This document shows, one piece after another, positions 21,558 through 32,060 of a stretch of 64,000 nucleotides of DNA. Position 1 is the stretch's first letter. Each line of letters starts with the position of its first letter. A model generated the notes under the pieces. The model worked only from the letters and a program-made list of their open reading frames with translations, did no database searches and was not told the DNA's origin. The translations under genes were made by a program, and so were the position numbers. This DNA is from Xenopus tropicalis (lineage: Eukaryota; Chordata; Amphibia; Anura; Pipidae), in assembly GCF_000004195.4 (NCBI RefSeq), contig NC_030683.2, positions 48,931,358 to 48,995,357 on the forward strand, read 5' to 3'.

Positions 21558-22045
21558 CAGGTATGGGATCTGTTATCTGGAAACCAGTTATCCAGAAGCT
21601 CCGAATTATGGGAAGGCCATCTCCCACAGACTCCATTTAAACCAAATACTTATAAATGATTTCCTTTTTCTCTGTAATAATAAGACAGTACGTTGTAACT
21701 GATCCCAGCTAAGATATAATTAATAGTAATGAACGAATCTGTCACTTTTCACCTTGGCGGAAAATTTGCATAACGGTGGATTTTTTTTTTTTCTGCAAAT
21801 TTTCACAGAAGTTTCACAAAACAATTTGCCAAAGGCAAAATGCAAAAATACGCTGCATGCCTGGTGAAAAAATTTGATCATCACTAATAATTAGTCCTTA
21901 CTGGAGGCAAAACAATCCTATTGGCATTAATTAATGTTTACATGAGTGTTTAGTAGACTTAAGGTATGGAGACCCAAATTACGGAAAGATCCTTATTCCA
22001 AAAACCCCAGGTCCTGAGCATTGTTGATAACAGGTCCCATATCTG
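21558..22045 (+). mobile_element. CAGGTATGGG-family MITE, interrupted copy
   Basis: The left end CAGGTATGGGATCTGTTATC follows TA (21556-21557). The right end GATAACAGGTCCCATATCTG is followed by TA (22046-22047). In between come the family landmarks CCATCTCCCACAGACTCC, TTTCTCTGTAATAATAAGAC, GATCCCAGCTAAGATATAAT and TTATTGG-like/GGAGGCAAAACAATCC. A second MITE sits inside at 21726-21884. No transposase. Confidence 0.88.
21726..21884. mobile_element. GTGATGAGCGAAT-family MITE, nested copy
   Basis: TA (21724-21725) precedes GTAATGAACGAATCTGTCAC. The right end TTTGATCATCAC is followed by TA (21885-21886). The arm CATGCCTGGTGAAAAAA matches the other copies. It lies within the CAGGTATGGG-family element, whose sequence resumes after it, so it is the younger insertion. 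Confidence 0.85.
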
Positions 22046-22452
22046 TATATGTATCTGATTGTAGAGTGGCCAGCGAACTGCCTTGTTCCAGGGACAATTT
22101 TGTACAAGGTAATGTAACTTCAAGTCAGTACATCCCCCTCACATACATTAAGGAAAACCATTAAAAAGTTACTAAAAAAGAAAAAATAAGAAGGGTATAG
22201 AAGGTATAGTGCCCTTTATCACCTTCCCAAATGTTGGGTCTTATTTAATAAAAACTGGAGTCATTTTGCTAAAGCAAACCTTAGCAACCAAGCAGAAATA
22301 TAATTCAATATTTCAGTGCAATAAATGGATTAAATGAATTTTTGATACTTGACTTATTGTTAAAATGACAGACTTTCTAATATACTACACTAGTAATATT
22401 ATTGCAGCACACTGTCATCACAGCCTGCGTAAGCTTCCTTTTGCATGTACAG

Positions 22453-22657
22453 GAAGACTACAGAGAATGAAATGCAGACCGGTGCTCAAAAACACCAAAG
22501 TGGAAGTGGTGACAGGCAGACAGAAGTGTGTTGACAGCCATTATTGTCCACCTGATTGCAGCAAATACCCCATTTGCCATGGGCCTCATGTCTAAATCAG
22601 ATGAGGACCTCCCCGGGCAGTGTAGCAAATGTAAATAAAGCTTTAAGATAAATTGAA
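22453..22657 (+). CDS. Candidate terminal exon, unrecognised Cys-rich C-terminus
   Basis: A pyrimidine-rich stretch ending in TTTTGCATGTACAG is a plausible splice acceptor at 22451-22452. The following frame stays open to a stop at about 22593-22595 and ends with KCVDSHYCPPDCSKYPICHG plus PHV, a Cys-rich tail. AATAAA lies at 22634-22639, followed by a GT/T-rich stretch (TGATTGTGCTCTTTGTCTTG, about 22661-22680) like a cleavage downstream element. The segment is GC-richer than its surroundings. I do not recognise the peptide and see no upstream exon, so it could equally be a non-coding transcript end or chance. If real, the exon would begin in phase 1. Confidence 0.25.
22634..22639 (+). terminator. 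Possible polyadenylation signal AATAAA
   Basis: A canonical hexamer about 40 bases after an in-frame stop, with a GT/T-rich stretch 20-45 bases downstream. The arrangement is right for a transcript end, but hexamers are common in AT-rich DNA. Confidence 0.3.
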
Positions 22658-23931
22658 ATTGATTGTGCTCTTTGTCTTGTCAGAAATTTACTGTCATCCT
22701 GAATAAACCCCTGTTGTAAACCAACACAAGTCTGCTGTTTTATGGCCAGAAAGTACAAAAATAGACACAAGTACCCTGACTTCCCCTGGACAGAAGAAAA
22801 AGGGACTCAATAAGACATGTTTGCTATAATGAAACTGCTTTATATGATAGTTTGTATTCTGATGGCAGCACCTTTAAAGTATTGTTGTAGTGATCTATTT
22901 GTATGTATGGCCCCACTGTCTTTAGTTATACTGACATATCAGTGGCTTCTACTTTTGCCTGATGAGGTTTCTCGCTTCAATACCCACAAATTCATCTCCT
23001 GCTACATCATAAGTCCTAGTTTAACATACATGTTGTTAAATAAAATGTATTGTATACAGCTAGGCATATAGCTCCATTTCACCTCTGTTATGGCTCACAA
23101 TCATATTCTAAAGGTAATTCACCACTATTCCATTGGTATCCAATTTTATTGCTTCATTTTATTGTGAGACAGTCTGGAATTTTTACCCACCTCTCATCCC
23201 TATTGTACTGAGAACAAAAGGATCAAGGTTTAAGGGTCATTGTTAGGATCTAAGAGACAGCTGAGTCTGATTCTGGAGCCATATTTTCTAAGAAGTACTA
23301 AGTAGATACAATCACCTAAATGTAAATCTGGAACCATATTTTCTAAGAAGCGAATCGATAAGCCATTTCACAGTCAATTCAAGCCAGTGATCAGCACAAT
23401 GTATTATTCTTAAATGACATGAAAACACTCCCTATGGTTTAGAAAAAAGTGTGGAATGAGGGGGGTAAGAATTTTTTTCTTAAATAAGTTTACAAAGAAT
23501 CATTGGACTCAGCTAGAGCAATAAATGCTACTCATTATATATCCTTTATAGAAATCTCAAGCACTCTCCTACCTCTTTATCTATGTAGCTTCTACCCACT
23601 GTGCTACTAATGATAATGTTCATCATTGTCTGTCTCACAGTATGAATGGCACTACTAGATGATTGAAAAACTCCTTTGTGGGTCACTACCAAGTGTCAGA
23701 ACCCGCAAGTTTTTTGTATATGCTGAGGACCTAAAACCTAAAAGGTTGTATTACTGGATTGAAATATATGCCAGTCATTCACTGTTTCGCCAAAACACAG
23801 AAAATGATATATACAATATGTCATGCTTTGCTAAAATTCAGTAATACTGTTATATAAATATGTATCAGAATATAGTCAGGTTTATAAATCTGAAAATGTA
23901 AGCAAATCATAAGCTATAAATCAATGTAACA

Positions 23932-24240
23932 CAGGTATCAGATCCCTTATCCCAAGTTCAAAATTATAAGAAGGCAATTTTAAGAAATAAAATGTACATT
24001 TTTAAATTTGATTTCCTTTTTGTCTGTAATAATAAAGCACCACCTTTTACTTTACCCTAAGTAAAATATAATTAATCCTTATTGGAGGCAAAAAAAAGTA
24101 GATCAATTTCATAAAACATGAAATAATAAAACAATACATTGTACTTCATATTGGGGGCAAAACAACCCTTTTGGGTTTAGCAGACATTATTCAAATTACA
24201 ACAAGATCCATTATGCTGAAAACCTCAAGCTTCAATCATA
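23932..24240 (+). mobile_element. CAGGTATGGG-family MITE, diverged copy
   Basis: Begins CAGGTATCAGATCCCTTATC and continues with TTTCCTTTTTGTCTGTAATA, GTAAAATATAATTAATCC, TTATTGGAGGCAAAA and TTTTGGGTTTAGCAGAC, the family order. The right end is degraded (GATCCATTATGCTGAAAACC). A duplicated internal stretch with GGGGGCAAAACAACCC lies near 24155. Confidence 0.75.
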
Positions 24241-25056
24241 TCCTATGATATGTTATTAGTTTACACTCATTTGCAGCTTTGCTTCCTTTAGGTTCATTGT
24301 GTTGTTATTAATTGTAGACCTATTAAAAAGAGATGAATTTGCATTCTCAAATTAACCATGTTGTCTTATTAGCCGCATTATATATACTGCTCAAATAATA
24401 AAAATCCATAACTCTGCAGAATTTCATTTAACAGCTTTATATCCATATATGTGCTTTGTTAGAAACTAAAGTTTTTCTTAGCAGTTCAAATGTAAAAAAT
24501 AAATGTTCTAAAGATTTCTTTGTGTATCTCCTTACTTAGCATTCTTTAGTGATTGTCCCAGGAGAAAGTACTCCATTTCAGAAATCAATCTTAAGACACA
24601 TCCCACAAGAAAATGTCCTCAATAAATGGTACTCAACCATGGCTAACATCAAGGTGTAACCAAGGAGACAATACAAGTCATTGTGCTTCACTGAAAGGGA
24701 TGATTCTTTAAAGGTATACTAAGCCATTAGCATTGCACAATATTGTTTGAAAGAGCCACGATATTGATTGAACTCATGACATTTGACACCTGATGGCAGA
24801 GTTTTAAATTTACACCAGAAAGAGTCCACTTCCTCTTTAATGGTGTTTATTGTAACTATACTAAAAGTAGAAAAAGAACATTGAGTTTCCTATTAGTTTA
24901 TCATATAGCAAGGTACAGGGAAGATTCAAAAGAAAACAATGCTTTTGTTTAAACCAACTGCAGATTAATCTGAATGTTTTGGCTCACAGTAATTACAGAA
25001 CAAAATGTAAAGCCTTGTTGCTTTTCACTTAAACATAGCTTAGTTCTACAAATTAT
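24241..25056. other. Non-coding sequence, no gene seen
   Basis: AT-rich, with no recognised element apart from a TTCTTTAAAGGTATACTAAG word near 24710 that resembles a TTAA-type transposon end without a partner. Confidence 0.4.
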
Positions 25057-25533
25057 GGGGCACATTTACTAAGCAAAAGTTTGACCTGTCAAGTACAATT
25101 GAGTCCTATGGAGGCTTAGAATAGCAGAGGAATAGAATAGTCAGTGATATCCTGTCCTTGAACGTTCAATGAGAAGTTAATCCCCTCATTGTTTTCAGTT
25201 TCACTCAGCTTCAAGGAGAAGTTAATCCCCTCATTGTTTTCTATTTCACATGTTTTCAAGTGAAACTTAAACACATTATTGTTTTCCAAGAATGAGTGCC
25301 AATGCTCCTAAAATGGCTTTTGGAGCAATTCCTGTTTGGGAAAATTAAATAGGGTTCATGAAAACAAACATCCATTTAAACTCAAATTTTTCGCGTACTT
25401 TCAATTAAAAAAATTAGGGATTTTCGAATGTAAACTTGAAATTTTTATACAAACGATTCAAGCATTATCGGGACATTTTATAAATATAGCAATGATCGAC
25501 TTTAATTTGAATTTAATTAAATTTATGTGCCCC
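25057..25533. mobile_element. MITE with GGGGCACAT ends and internal 45-bp repeats
   Basis: The left end GGGGCACATTTACTAAGC faces the right end TTAAATTTATGTGCCCC. Within the left half a 45-bp unit is repeated three times: GAGAAGTTAATCCCCTCATT starts at 25171 and again at 25216, and a diverged unit starts near 25261. The right half has TTTTTCGCG and TTTTCGAATG words as seen in related MITEs. No ORF with a domain. Confidence 0.75.
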
Positions 25534-25799
25534 TAATTGTCTATACTGCAGTATATACTTCCCCATGGGTTTCCATCTTTGGTCCAATTAATAGAAAAAA
25601 AAAAAAAAGAATGCCAATAAGGTCACCGTTGTTGTATGTAGGATTTACCACATTTTTGGGATATACATGGGTGGAGTAAATCCCACAACATGTGTATATT
25701 ATTCTGGTTTTACAACAACTCTTCAATTAAGAGCAATACTGAAATTAGAGAAAATGAATAAACAATTTATTTATTGCATATGTTGGGGCACACTAGCTT
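25534..25799. other. Spacer between MITE and minisatellite
   Basis: Includes an A14 run at about 25596-25609. No gene. Confidence 0.45.
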
Positions 25800-27815
25800 T
25801 AGCCCCAGCACACACACACAAACCCATACTGACCTATCTATACACTCACATACAGACCCATACTGACCTATCTATACACTCACATACAGACCCATACTGA
25901 CCTATCTATACACTCACATACAGACCCATACTGACCTATCTATCCACTCACATACAGACCCACACTGACCTATCTATACACTCACATACAGACCCATACT
26001 GACCTATCTATCCACTCACATACAGACCCATGCTGACCTATCTATACACTCACATACAGACCCATACTGACCTATCTATCCACTCACATACAGACCCATA
26101 CTGACCTATCTATCCACTCACATACAGACCCATACTGACCTATCTATACACTCACATACAGACCCATACTGACCTATCTATATACTCACATACATAAACC
26201 CATACTGACCTATCTATACACTCACATACAGACCCATACTGACCTATCTATACACTCACATACAGACCCATACTGACCTATCTATATACTCACATACATA
26301 AACCCATACTGACCTATCTATACACTCACATACAGACCCATACTGACCTATCTATACACTCACATACAGACCCATACTGACCTATCTATACACTCACATA
26401 CAGACCCATACTGACCTATCTATACACTCACATACAGACCCATACTGACCTATCTATCCACTCACATACAGACCCATACTGACCTATCTATCCACTCACA
26501 TACAGACCCATACTGACCTATCTATATACTCACATACAGACCCATACTGATCTATCTATCCACTCACATACAGACCCATACTGACCTATCTATACACTCA
26601 CATACAGACCCATACTGACCTATCTATCCACTCACATACAGACCCATACTGACCTATCTATCCACTCACATACAGACCCACACTGACCTATCTATACACT
26701 CACATACAGACCCATACTGACCTATCTATCCACTCACATACAGACTCATACTGACCTATCTATCCACTCACATACAGACCCACACTGACCTATCTATCCA
26801 CTCACATACAGACCCACACTGACCTATCTATACACTCACATACAGACCCATACTGACCTATCTATACACTCACATACAGACCCACACTGACCTATCTATC
26901 CACTCACATACAGACCCACACTGACCTATCTATCCACTCACATACAGACCCATACTGACCTATCTATACACTCACATACAGACCCATACTGACCTATCTA
27001 TACACTCACATACAGACCCATACTGACCTATCTATACACTCACATACAGACCCATACTGACCTATCTATACACTCACATACAGACCCACACTGACCTATC
27101 TATACACTCACATACAGACCCATACTGACCTATCTATCCACTCACATACAGACCCACACTGACCTATCTATCCACTCACATACAGACCCATACTGACCTA
27201 TCTATCCACTCACATACAGACCCATACTGACCTATCTATACACTCACATACAGACCCATACTGACCTATCTATACACTCACATACAGACCCATACTGACC
27301 TATCTATCCACTCACATACAGACCCATACTGACCTATCTATACACTCACATACAGACCCATACTGACCTATCTATACACTCACATACAGACCCATACTGA
27401 CCTATCTATACACTCACATACAGACCCATACTGACCTATCTATACACTCACATACAGACCCATACTGACCTATCTATACACTCACATACAGACCCATACT
27501 GACCTATCTATACACTCACATACAGACCCATACTGACCTATCTATACACTCACATACAGACCCATACTGACCTATCTATACACTCACATACAGACCCATA
27601 CTGACCTATCTATCCACTCACATACAGACCCATACTGACCTATCTATACACTCACATACAGACCCATACTGACCTATCTATCCACTCACATACAGACCCA
27701 TACTGACCTATCTATACACTCACATACAGACCCATACTGACCTATCTATACACTCACATACAGACCCATACTGACCTATCTATACACTCGCATACATAAA
27801 TTATGTTTACATAAA
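25800..27815. repeat. 2-kb minisatellite, 34-bp unit, derived from a CR1 3' end
   Basis: About 58 head-to-tail copies of a 34-bp unit (CTGACCTATCTATACACTCA then CATACAGACCCATA). Units vary at a few fixed positions: TACACT, TCCACT or TATACT, and CATACT, CACACT or CATGCT. Two units (about 26177 and 26281) carry CATACATAAACCC and are 36 bp long. The left edge CCCAGCACACACACACAAAC and the right edge ATACATAAATTATG match, in order, the CR1 3' end seen at 46770-46830 (CCCAGCACACACAACCCAC, then CTATACACTCACATACATAA). The array therefore sits inside, and is built from, a CR1 3' end. Confidence 0.95.
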
Positions 27816-29218
27816 GCAAATCAGTTTGAGCTAAATGATGTAATGGGGTCAAGGTAAGCACTGTATGTGGATTGTAAGAACAATATACAGTATATATAAT
27901 AATAAATACTGTATGTATGCAAAAAGTTTGCTGTGAATTTATATCTCTGTATCTATAGTAACAAAATAAATAATAAGTAGTAATACAAATGGCTTACCTT
28001 TCAATTTCATTTTTATTTTTCTAATTTCTGGTATAAAATGTTAAAAAAATAAATTATTAACTATCCAGCTCAACTAGTCCTAATATACATTGTTTATAGT
28101 AGATAATTGTATTAACTATATTTTATTATAAAAGATATTTCCATTGAAATATCAAACTGATGTTCAGCCCGCAAAATTGCAACCAGGCAAGATTTTCAGC
28201 TTGTTAACTTAATCCTTAATTGCTAATTAACCTGACTGGAAGTGTGCATATGAATCTACTAAAATTAATGCCCTCAATCGGGACATTTGAAAGCAATATG
28301 GTAAATGTAAGTAATTAACCAAACAAATATGGGCAAAGGGAAATATTATATGTAATAATTAAATATTATATGAAATTATTATATACCGTAATTTATCATT
28401 TATAATATGGCTTTGGTGAGACCAAGAATGTCTAATGCACCAATAGAAAGAACAAGATTGCAAAATGTATAATTTGCTCCAGTGAGCAATGTAATTGTAG
28501 TGCAAATGCCTATGTTTAAACAGGTCTTATAGACTTATTACACTGAAGATTGCAAATGCATATTTTTTAACACAAAATTTGTGAAATGCAAATATTAGCT
28601 CTTTAAGTTGACTTTTTACATTTACAACTTCCAATGTTCCAAATCAATAGGCAAGTCATTCTTGTAACTGGTATGTGAAAAGCATGTATGATATAAAATG
28701 CAATTTAATGCCAACCAAGTCTTCTTTTGTGGGGTTGTTCTATTGCTTGATTGGGTGTCCCATTTACACGGCAGGTTTGTGAAATCATTTGGAGCATAAT
28801 TAGCACAAATGTACCTGTACCTGTACAAATGTATAGCCTGTTTTGAGACTGGGCATTGTATTATTCTGCAGTTCCATCCTCACACTATTCTCATAAAATC
28901 TTCCCAGCCTAAAGGCTCTGATGTGCCTGTACAATTTATTGACATGACTACTAGTTCTTAATTATTAATTACATTTATGGAAGCTCCCACTATCTCTTTA
29001 CATTTTTGCAATAAATACTACAACCTTATTGACAAGTCTGATTGTCACAGACTTTCATGTTAAGTAAAACAACACAGATACTGATTAATTGATTGATTAA
29101 AGGGAACATTCACTGTAACTTGCTGTAGACTCTCTGCATTCATTGAACACTTATTGAATAGAGCACAGTCTGCATTAGGGGGAGGCATATAAACATCCTC
29201 TCTCTTATCCTTATCCTA
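27816..29218. other. 1.4 kb AT-rich DNA, no gene seen
   Basis: Contains TAATTGCTAATTAACC near 28215 and other TAATTA homeodomain-type cores. This could be non-coding conserved DNA, but nothing here proves it. No exon or complete element. Confidence 0.4.
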
Positions 29219-29480
29219 ACAAAACAAGGAAGGCAAGGAAGAAGGTAGGTGCTGGTACTGCAGAGTTAACCGGCAGATTAGCAGGCATACTGAGAAGGTA
29301 AAGTCCAAGGTAAAGCATGGGGAGTTAAAGTCCAGGCAAAGGTTAAAGACAGAAAGGTTCAGACAGGCAAAGGTCAACACCATGACCTGGAGTGCCTACC
29401 ACAGGCACAGAGACCAGAAGTGAAGTAGACCTACGAACTGGCAAATGCAATGACAGGGTACATATAGGCAACCTTTGCTG
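29219..29480. repeat. Purine-rich interspersed repeat, copy 3
   Basis: Words such as AAGGAAGGCAAGGAAGAAGG, AAAGTCCAGGCAAAGGTTAA and CAGACAGGCAAAGGTCAAC match the vocabulary of copies 1, 2 and 4. No defined ends and no coding. Confidence 0.55.
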
Positions 29481-29689
29481 TGAGGTGTCAAAAGAATGAG
29501 CTGAAGCTGATAATTAATACAAAGCAGCTGGGAATAATTGGTTGAACCATGGACACCGATTGCGATAGGTTGGCTTTAATGCAGAGAAAGGCACAACCTC
29601 TAGCTTGCCTGAATAGCATAGAGCAGTGATCCCCAACCAGTTGCTTCTGAGCATGTTGTCACCTACCTTTTGGATATTGCTCCCAGTTA

Positions 29690-29785
29690 GCGATGAGCGA
29701 ATTTTTTCAGCAGGCGTGGATTTGCGGTGTATTTCCACATTTCGGCATTGGAAAATTGTTTCGCTGAATTCCTGGCTTTGTGGCA
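29690..29785. mobile_element. GTGATGAGCGAAT-family MITE, truncated
   Basis: TA (29688-29689) precedes GCGATGAGCGAATTTTTTCA. The arm GCAGGCGTGGATTTGCGG corresponds to CCAGGCATGGATTTG in the copy at 12133. The other end is not found before the next copy. Confidence 0.65.
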
Positions 29786-29855
29786 AGTTTTGGTTGAATA
29801 AAAACAAGATTTACTACCAAACAAAGCCCCCCTGTAACTCCCCCTCTAGCTAATA

Positions 29856-30010
29856 GTGATGAGCGAATCTGTCCCGCAAAACAAAATTTGCAAAACGAAA
29901 ATCGAGAATGTGCTTGTCTCGCAAATTTTTGTAGCCCGTGCCCATTTTTACACGACTGCGCCCTTTTTTGACGTGACCGCGCCTATTCTGCCATGACCGC
30001 AACTTTTTTG
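29856..30010. mobile_element. GTGATGAGCGAAT-family MITE, truncated
   Basis: TA (29854-29855) precedes GTGATGAGCGAATCTGTCCC. The interior has repeated GACTGCGCCC, GACCGCGCC and GACCGCAAC units. The element loses its right end where a TA-rich palindromic tract begins at about 30010. Confidence 0.7.
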
Positions 30011-30100
30011 TGTATATATACATTACATGTATACATGTATACAGTATATATACAGTATATATACTGTATACTGTATGGATACTGTATATATATTCTAAAT
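30011..30100. repeat. TA-rich palindromic tract
   Basis: Runs of TGTATACA, CAGTATATA and TACTGTATA form many overlapping short palindromes. It replaces the expected right end of the MITE at 29856. Confidence 0.75.
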
Positions 30101-31637
30101 AGTATTAATATACAAAGACCACATATAAAGGTAAATTATACGTAATACCAAATTTGCAATTAGCTGCAAAAGAAGTTCCACGTTTTTTTTCTTTTCATAA
30201 AATTACTTACATTTTTTTTTTATTCTTTTATTCTAAAAAGTGTATTCATTTGCACAGCCAAGACTCTGCCAGCATGGCACAATTGGCAGTAGCTAAAAAT
30301 TACACAGGTGCTCTACAGCATTAGACTCATGAATCTTCCACTTAACAACCTACTCCTGTTGCAACCAACATACTTATCCGATTTGTTTGAGACAAAAAAG
30401 AAGGAATCCATTTCATGCCCTAGCATTTCTATTAGGCTAAAGAATCACAGCTCAAAAAAAAATATATTGACTTTGGTGAAGTATTTCCTAGCCTACAAGT
30501 GCTAAATGAATTACATTCAATCAGCAGGAAAGCCTAGTCACTCTTGGGTAAATTCTGGTTTTGAAGAAAAATGATTATTGTTAGTCTCATGAAAACAGCA
30601 TTCTATGAAATATGAAAAAAAGTGTTGTACGTTTTTCTTGGTGAATGAGTATTTTACTTCCGATGCCCTTTCATGGCTATAACTGTAATGCCTACAATGT
30701 ACATATGTTTGTATACAGACTGACAGAATGCTAATACATATTGCTTAATAGGAAATTCTTTATTAACAGTAAATACATTTTATGCATTTTTGTGCTGTCA
30801 AATTAAATTCACATACTTTTCCAGTAATAAGTAAAACCACTATTAGTACATTCCCTTTTTTAATTGCCTTTTATGTTTTTTTTTCTGCTCAAACACATTT
30901 TTATAATTATCCAGCCCACCTTTTGCATTAGACAAGACTGACAGCAAAAACATATTATAAGATCAATTATGCATAATTTGAAATAAAAGTTCTTTCTTAA
31001 ATAAGTGCTTGGATAATTATACGTTTAGTTTAATGGCTTGGGTCTAAAATGAGATCTAACTTCAGAACTGATATCGTTAATAACACTCTAAATTTTTTAA
31101 AAACAAAGCCTTTTTCATTACTTTGTTAATGTCTTTTTCATGTAAAAAATGATGTGCATAGAGCCAAAAGGTTTTGATCCGGGTGAAGACAAACCGTATA
31201 ATCACTGAAATGGGCTACGCTTTTTAACACAAAAAAAATATTGTACAGCTTCTGGCCAGTAATGACATAAGTAGTGAACGAGATAAAAACACTTTTTTTT
31301 AAAGAAAAAAAAAGCCAATTTGTGACTTCAGTTATCAGGAACAGAAAGCACAAGATTCTCAATGAAAGTTGTTTATAGGCTGAATGTATTGCTAATAGTA
31401 GCCTTATTGTTCAAATGTTGGTGCATCTATTGGCCTCAGTTTGGACAGCTCCCTCCAGGTCACAGTCTGTCAGGGGTGCTAGCTAAAGTAGCCAATTGGA
31501 GACCGTGCTGTGTAACCCCTTCCAAACTTACTAAGATTTAAACAAAAAAAAGATTATTGCTTCCAGACTGAGGTTGTCACTTTTGCTTTAAGTGTGTTAC
31601 TAAGGTTTGACATAAACTGCTTATTTAAACAAGAGAT
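30101..31637. other. 1.5 kb AT-rich DNA, no gene seen
   Basis: No gene or repeat recognised. It holds a perfect 14-bp palindrome AATTATGCATAATT at 30965-30978, of a type bound by POU and other homeodomain factors. This may be non-coding regulatory DNA, but conservation would have to be shown. Confidence 0.35.
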
Positions 31638-32060
31638 TTAATAAACCTGAAAAACAAGAAGCCAGCAAGAAAGTAAAAGGAGCAGGCAGCAGGCAAACAT
31701 AGTCCGCAAAATAGGCAGAAGGTCAGGGTAAGGGGCAGACAAGTGGAAATCTGGATAACAAGGGTCAAAACCAGGGAGTCAGAATATAGGGGGGGGGGGG
31801 GCAACGATAGGGCAGGAACAATCTTACAGGATTTAAAGAAACAGGAATGCAGGTCCTCAGGAACTAGGAACTCAAGAACTAGGAACAGGAGTCACAGCAG
31901 AAAGCTTAATGTTCCAGCACATAATGGACAATGTACCACAATGGCACAATTACCTGCAGTTGGATTCCAACAGTTTATAGCATCAGCCAAGCAGAATCAG
32001 GGGGAAAGTCATTAACTGCCAGTTCAAACCCACAATGCTTTCTATGGCTTAACGTTAAGG
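31638..32060. repeat. Purine-rich interspersed repeat, copy 4
   Basis: Words GGAGCAGGCAGCAGGCAAAC, AGGCAGAAGGTCAGGGTAAG and AACCAGGGAGTCAGAATA match copies 1-3. An uninterrupted G13 run lies at 31789-31801. Short tandem GGAACTAGGAACTCAAGAAC units occur at about 31858-31890. No ends can be defined. Confidence 0.55.

Larger units (their letters stand above)
22046..23931. other. 1.9 kb, mostly non-coding; one candidate exon inside
   Basis: Apart from the candidate terminal exon at 22453-22657, I recognise only a small duplication: TCTGGAGCCATATTTTCTAA at 23272 recurs with one mismatch at 23327, a 55-bp spacing. Confidence 0.4.

Noticed and set aside
25800..27815. Regular array resembling a CRISPR
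   Set aside because: The whole 34-bp unit repeats with no unique spacers, and the context is vertebrate repeat DNA. It is a minisatellite.
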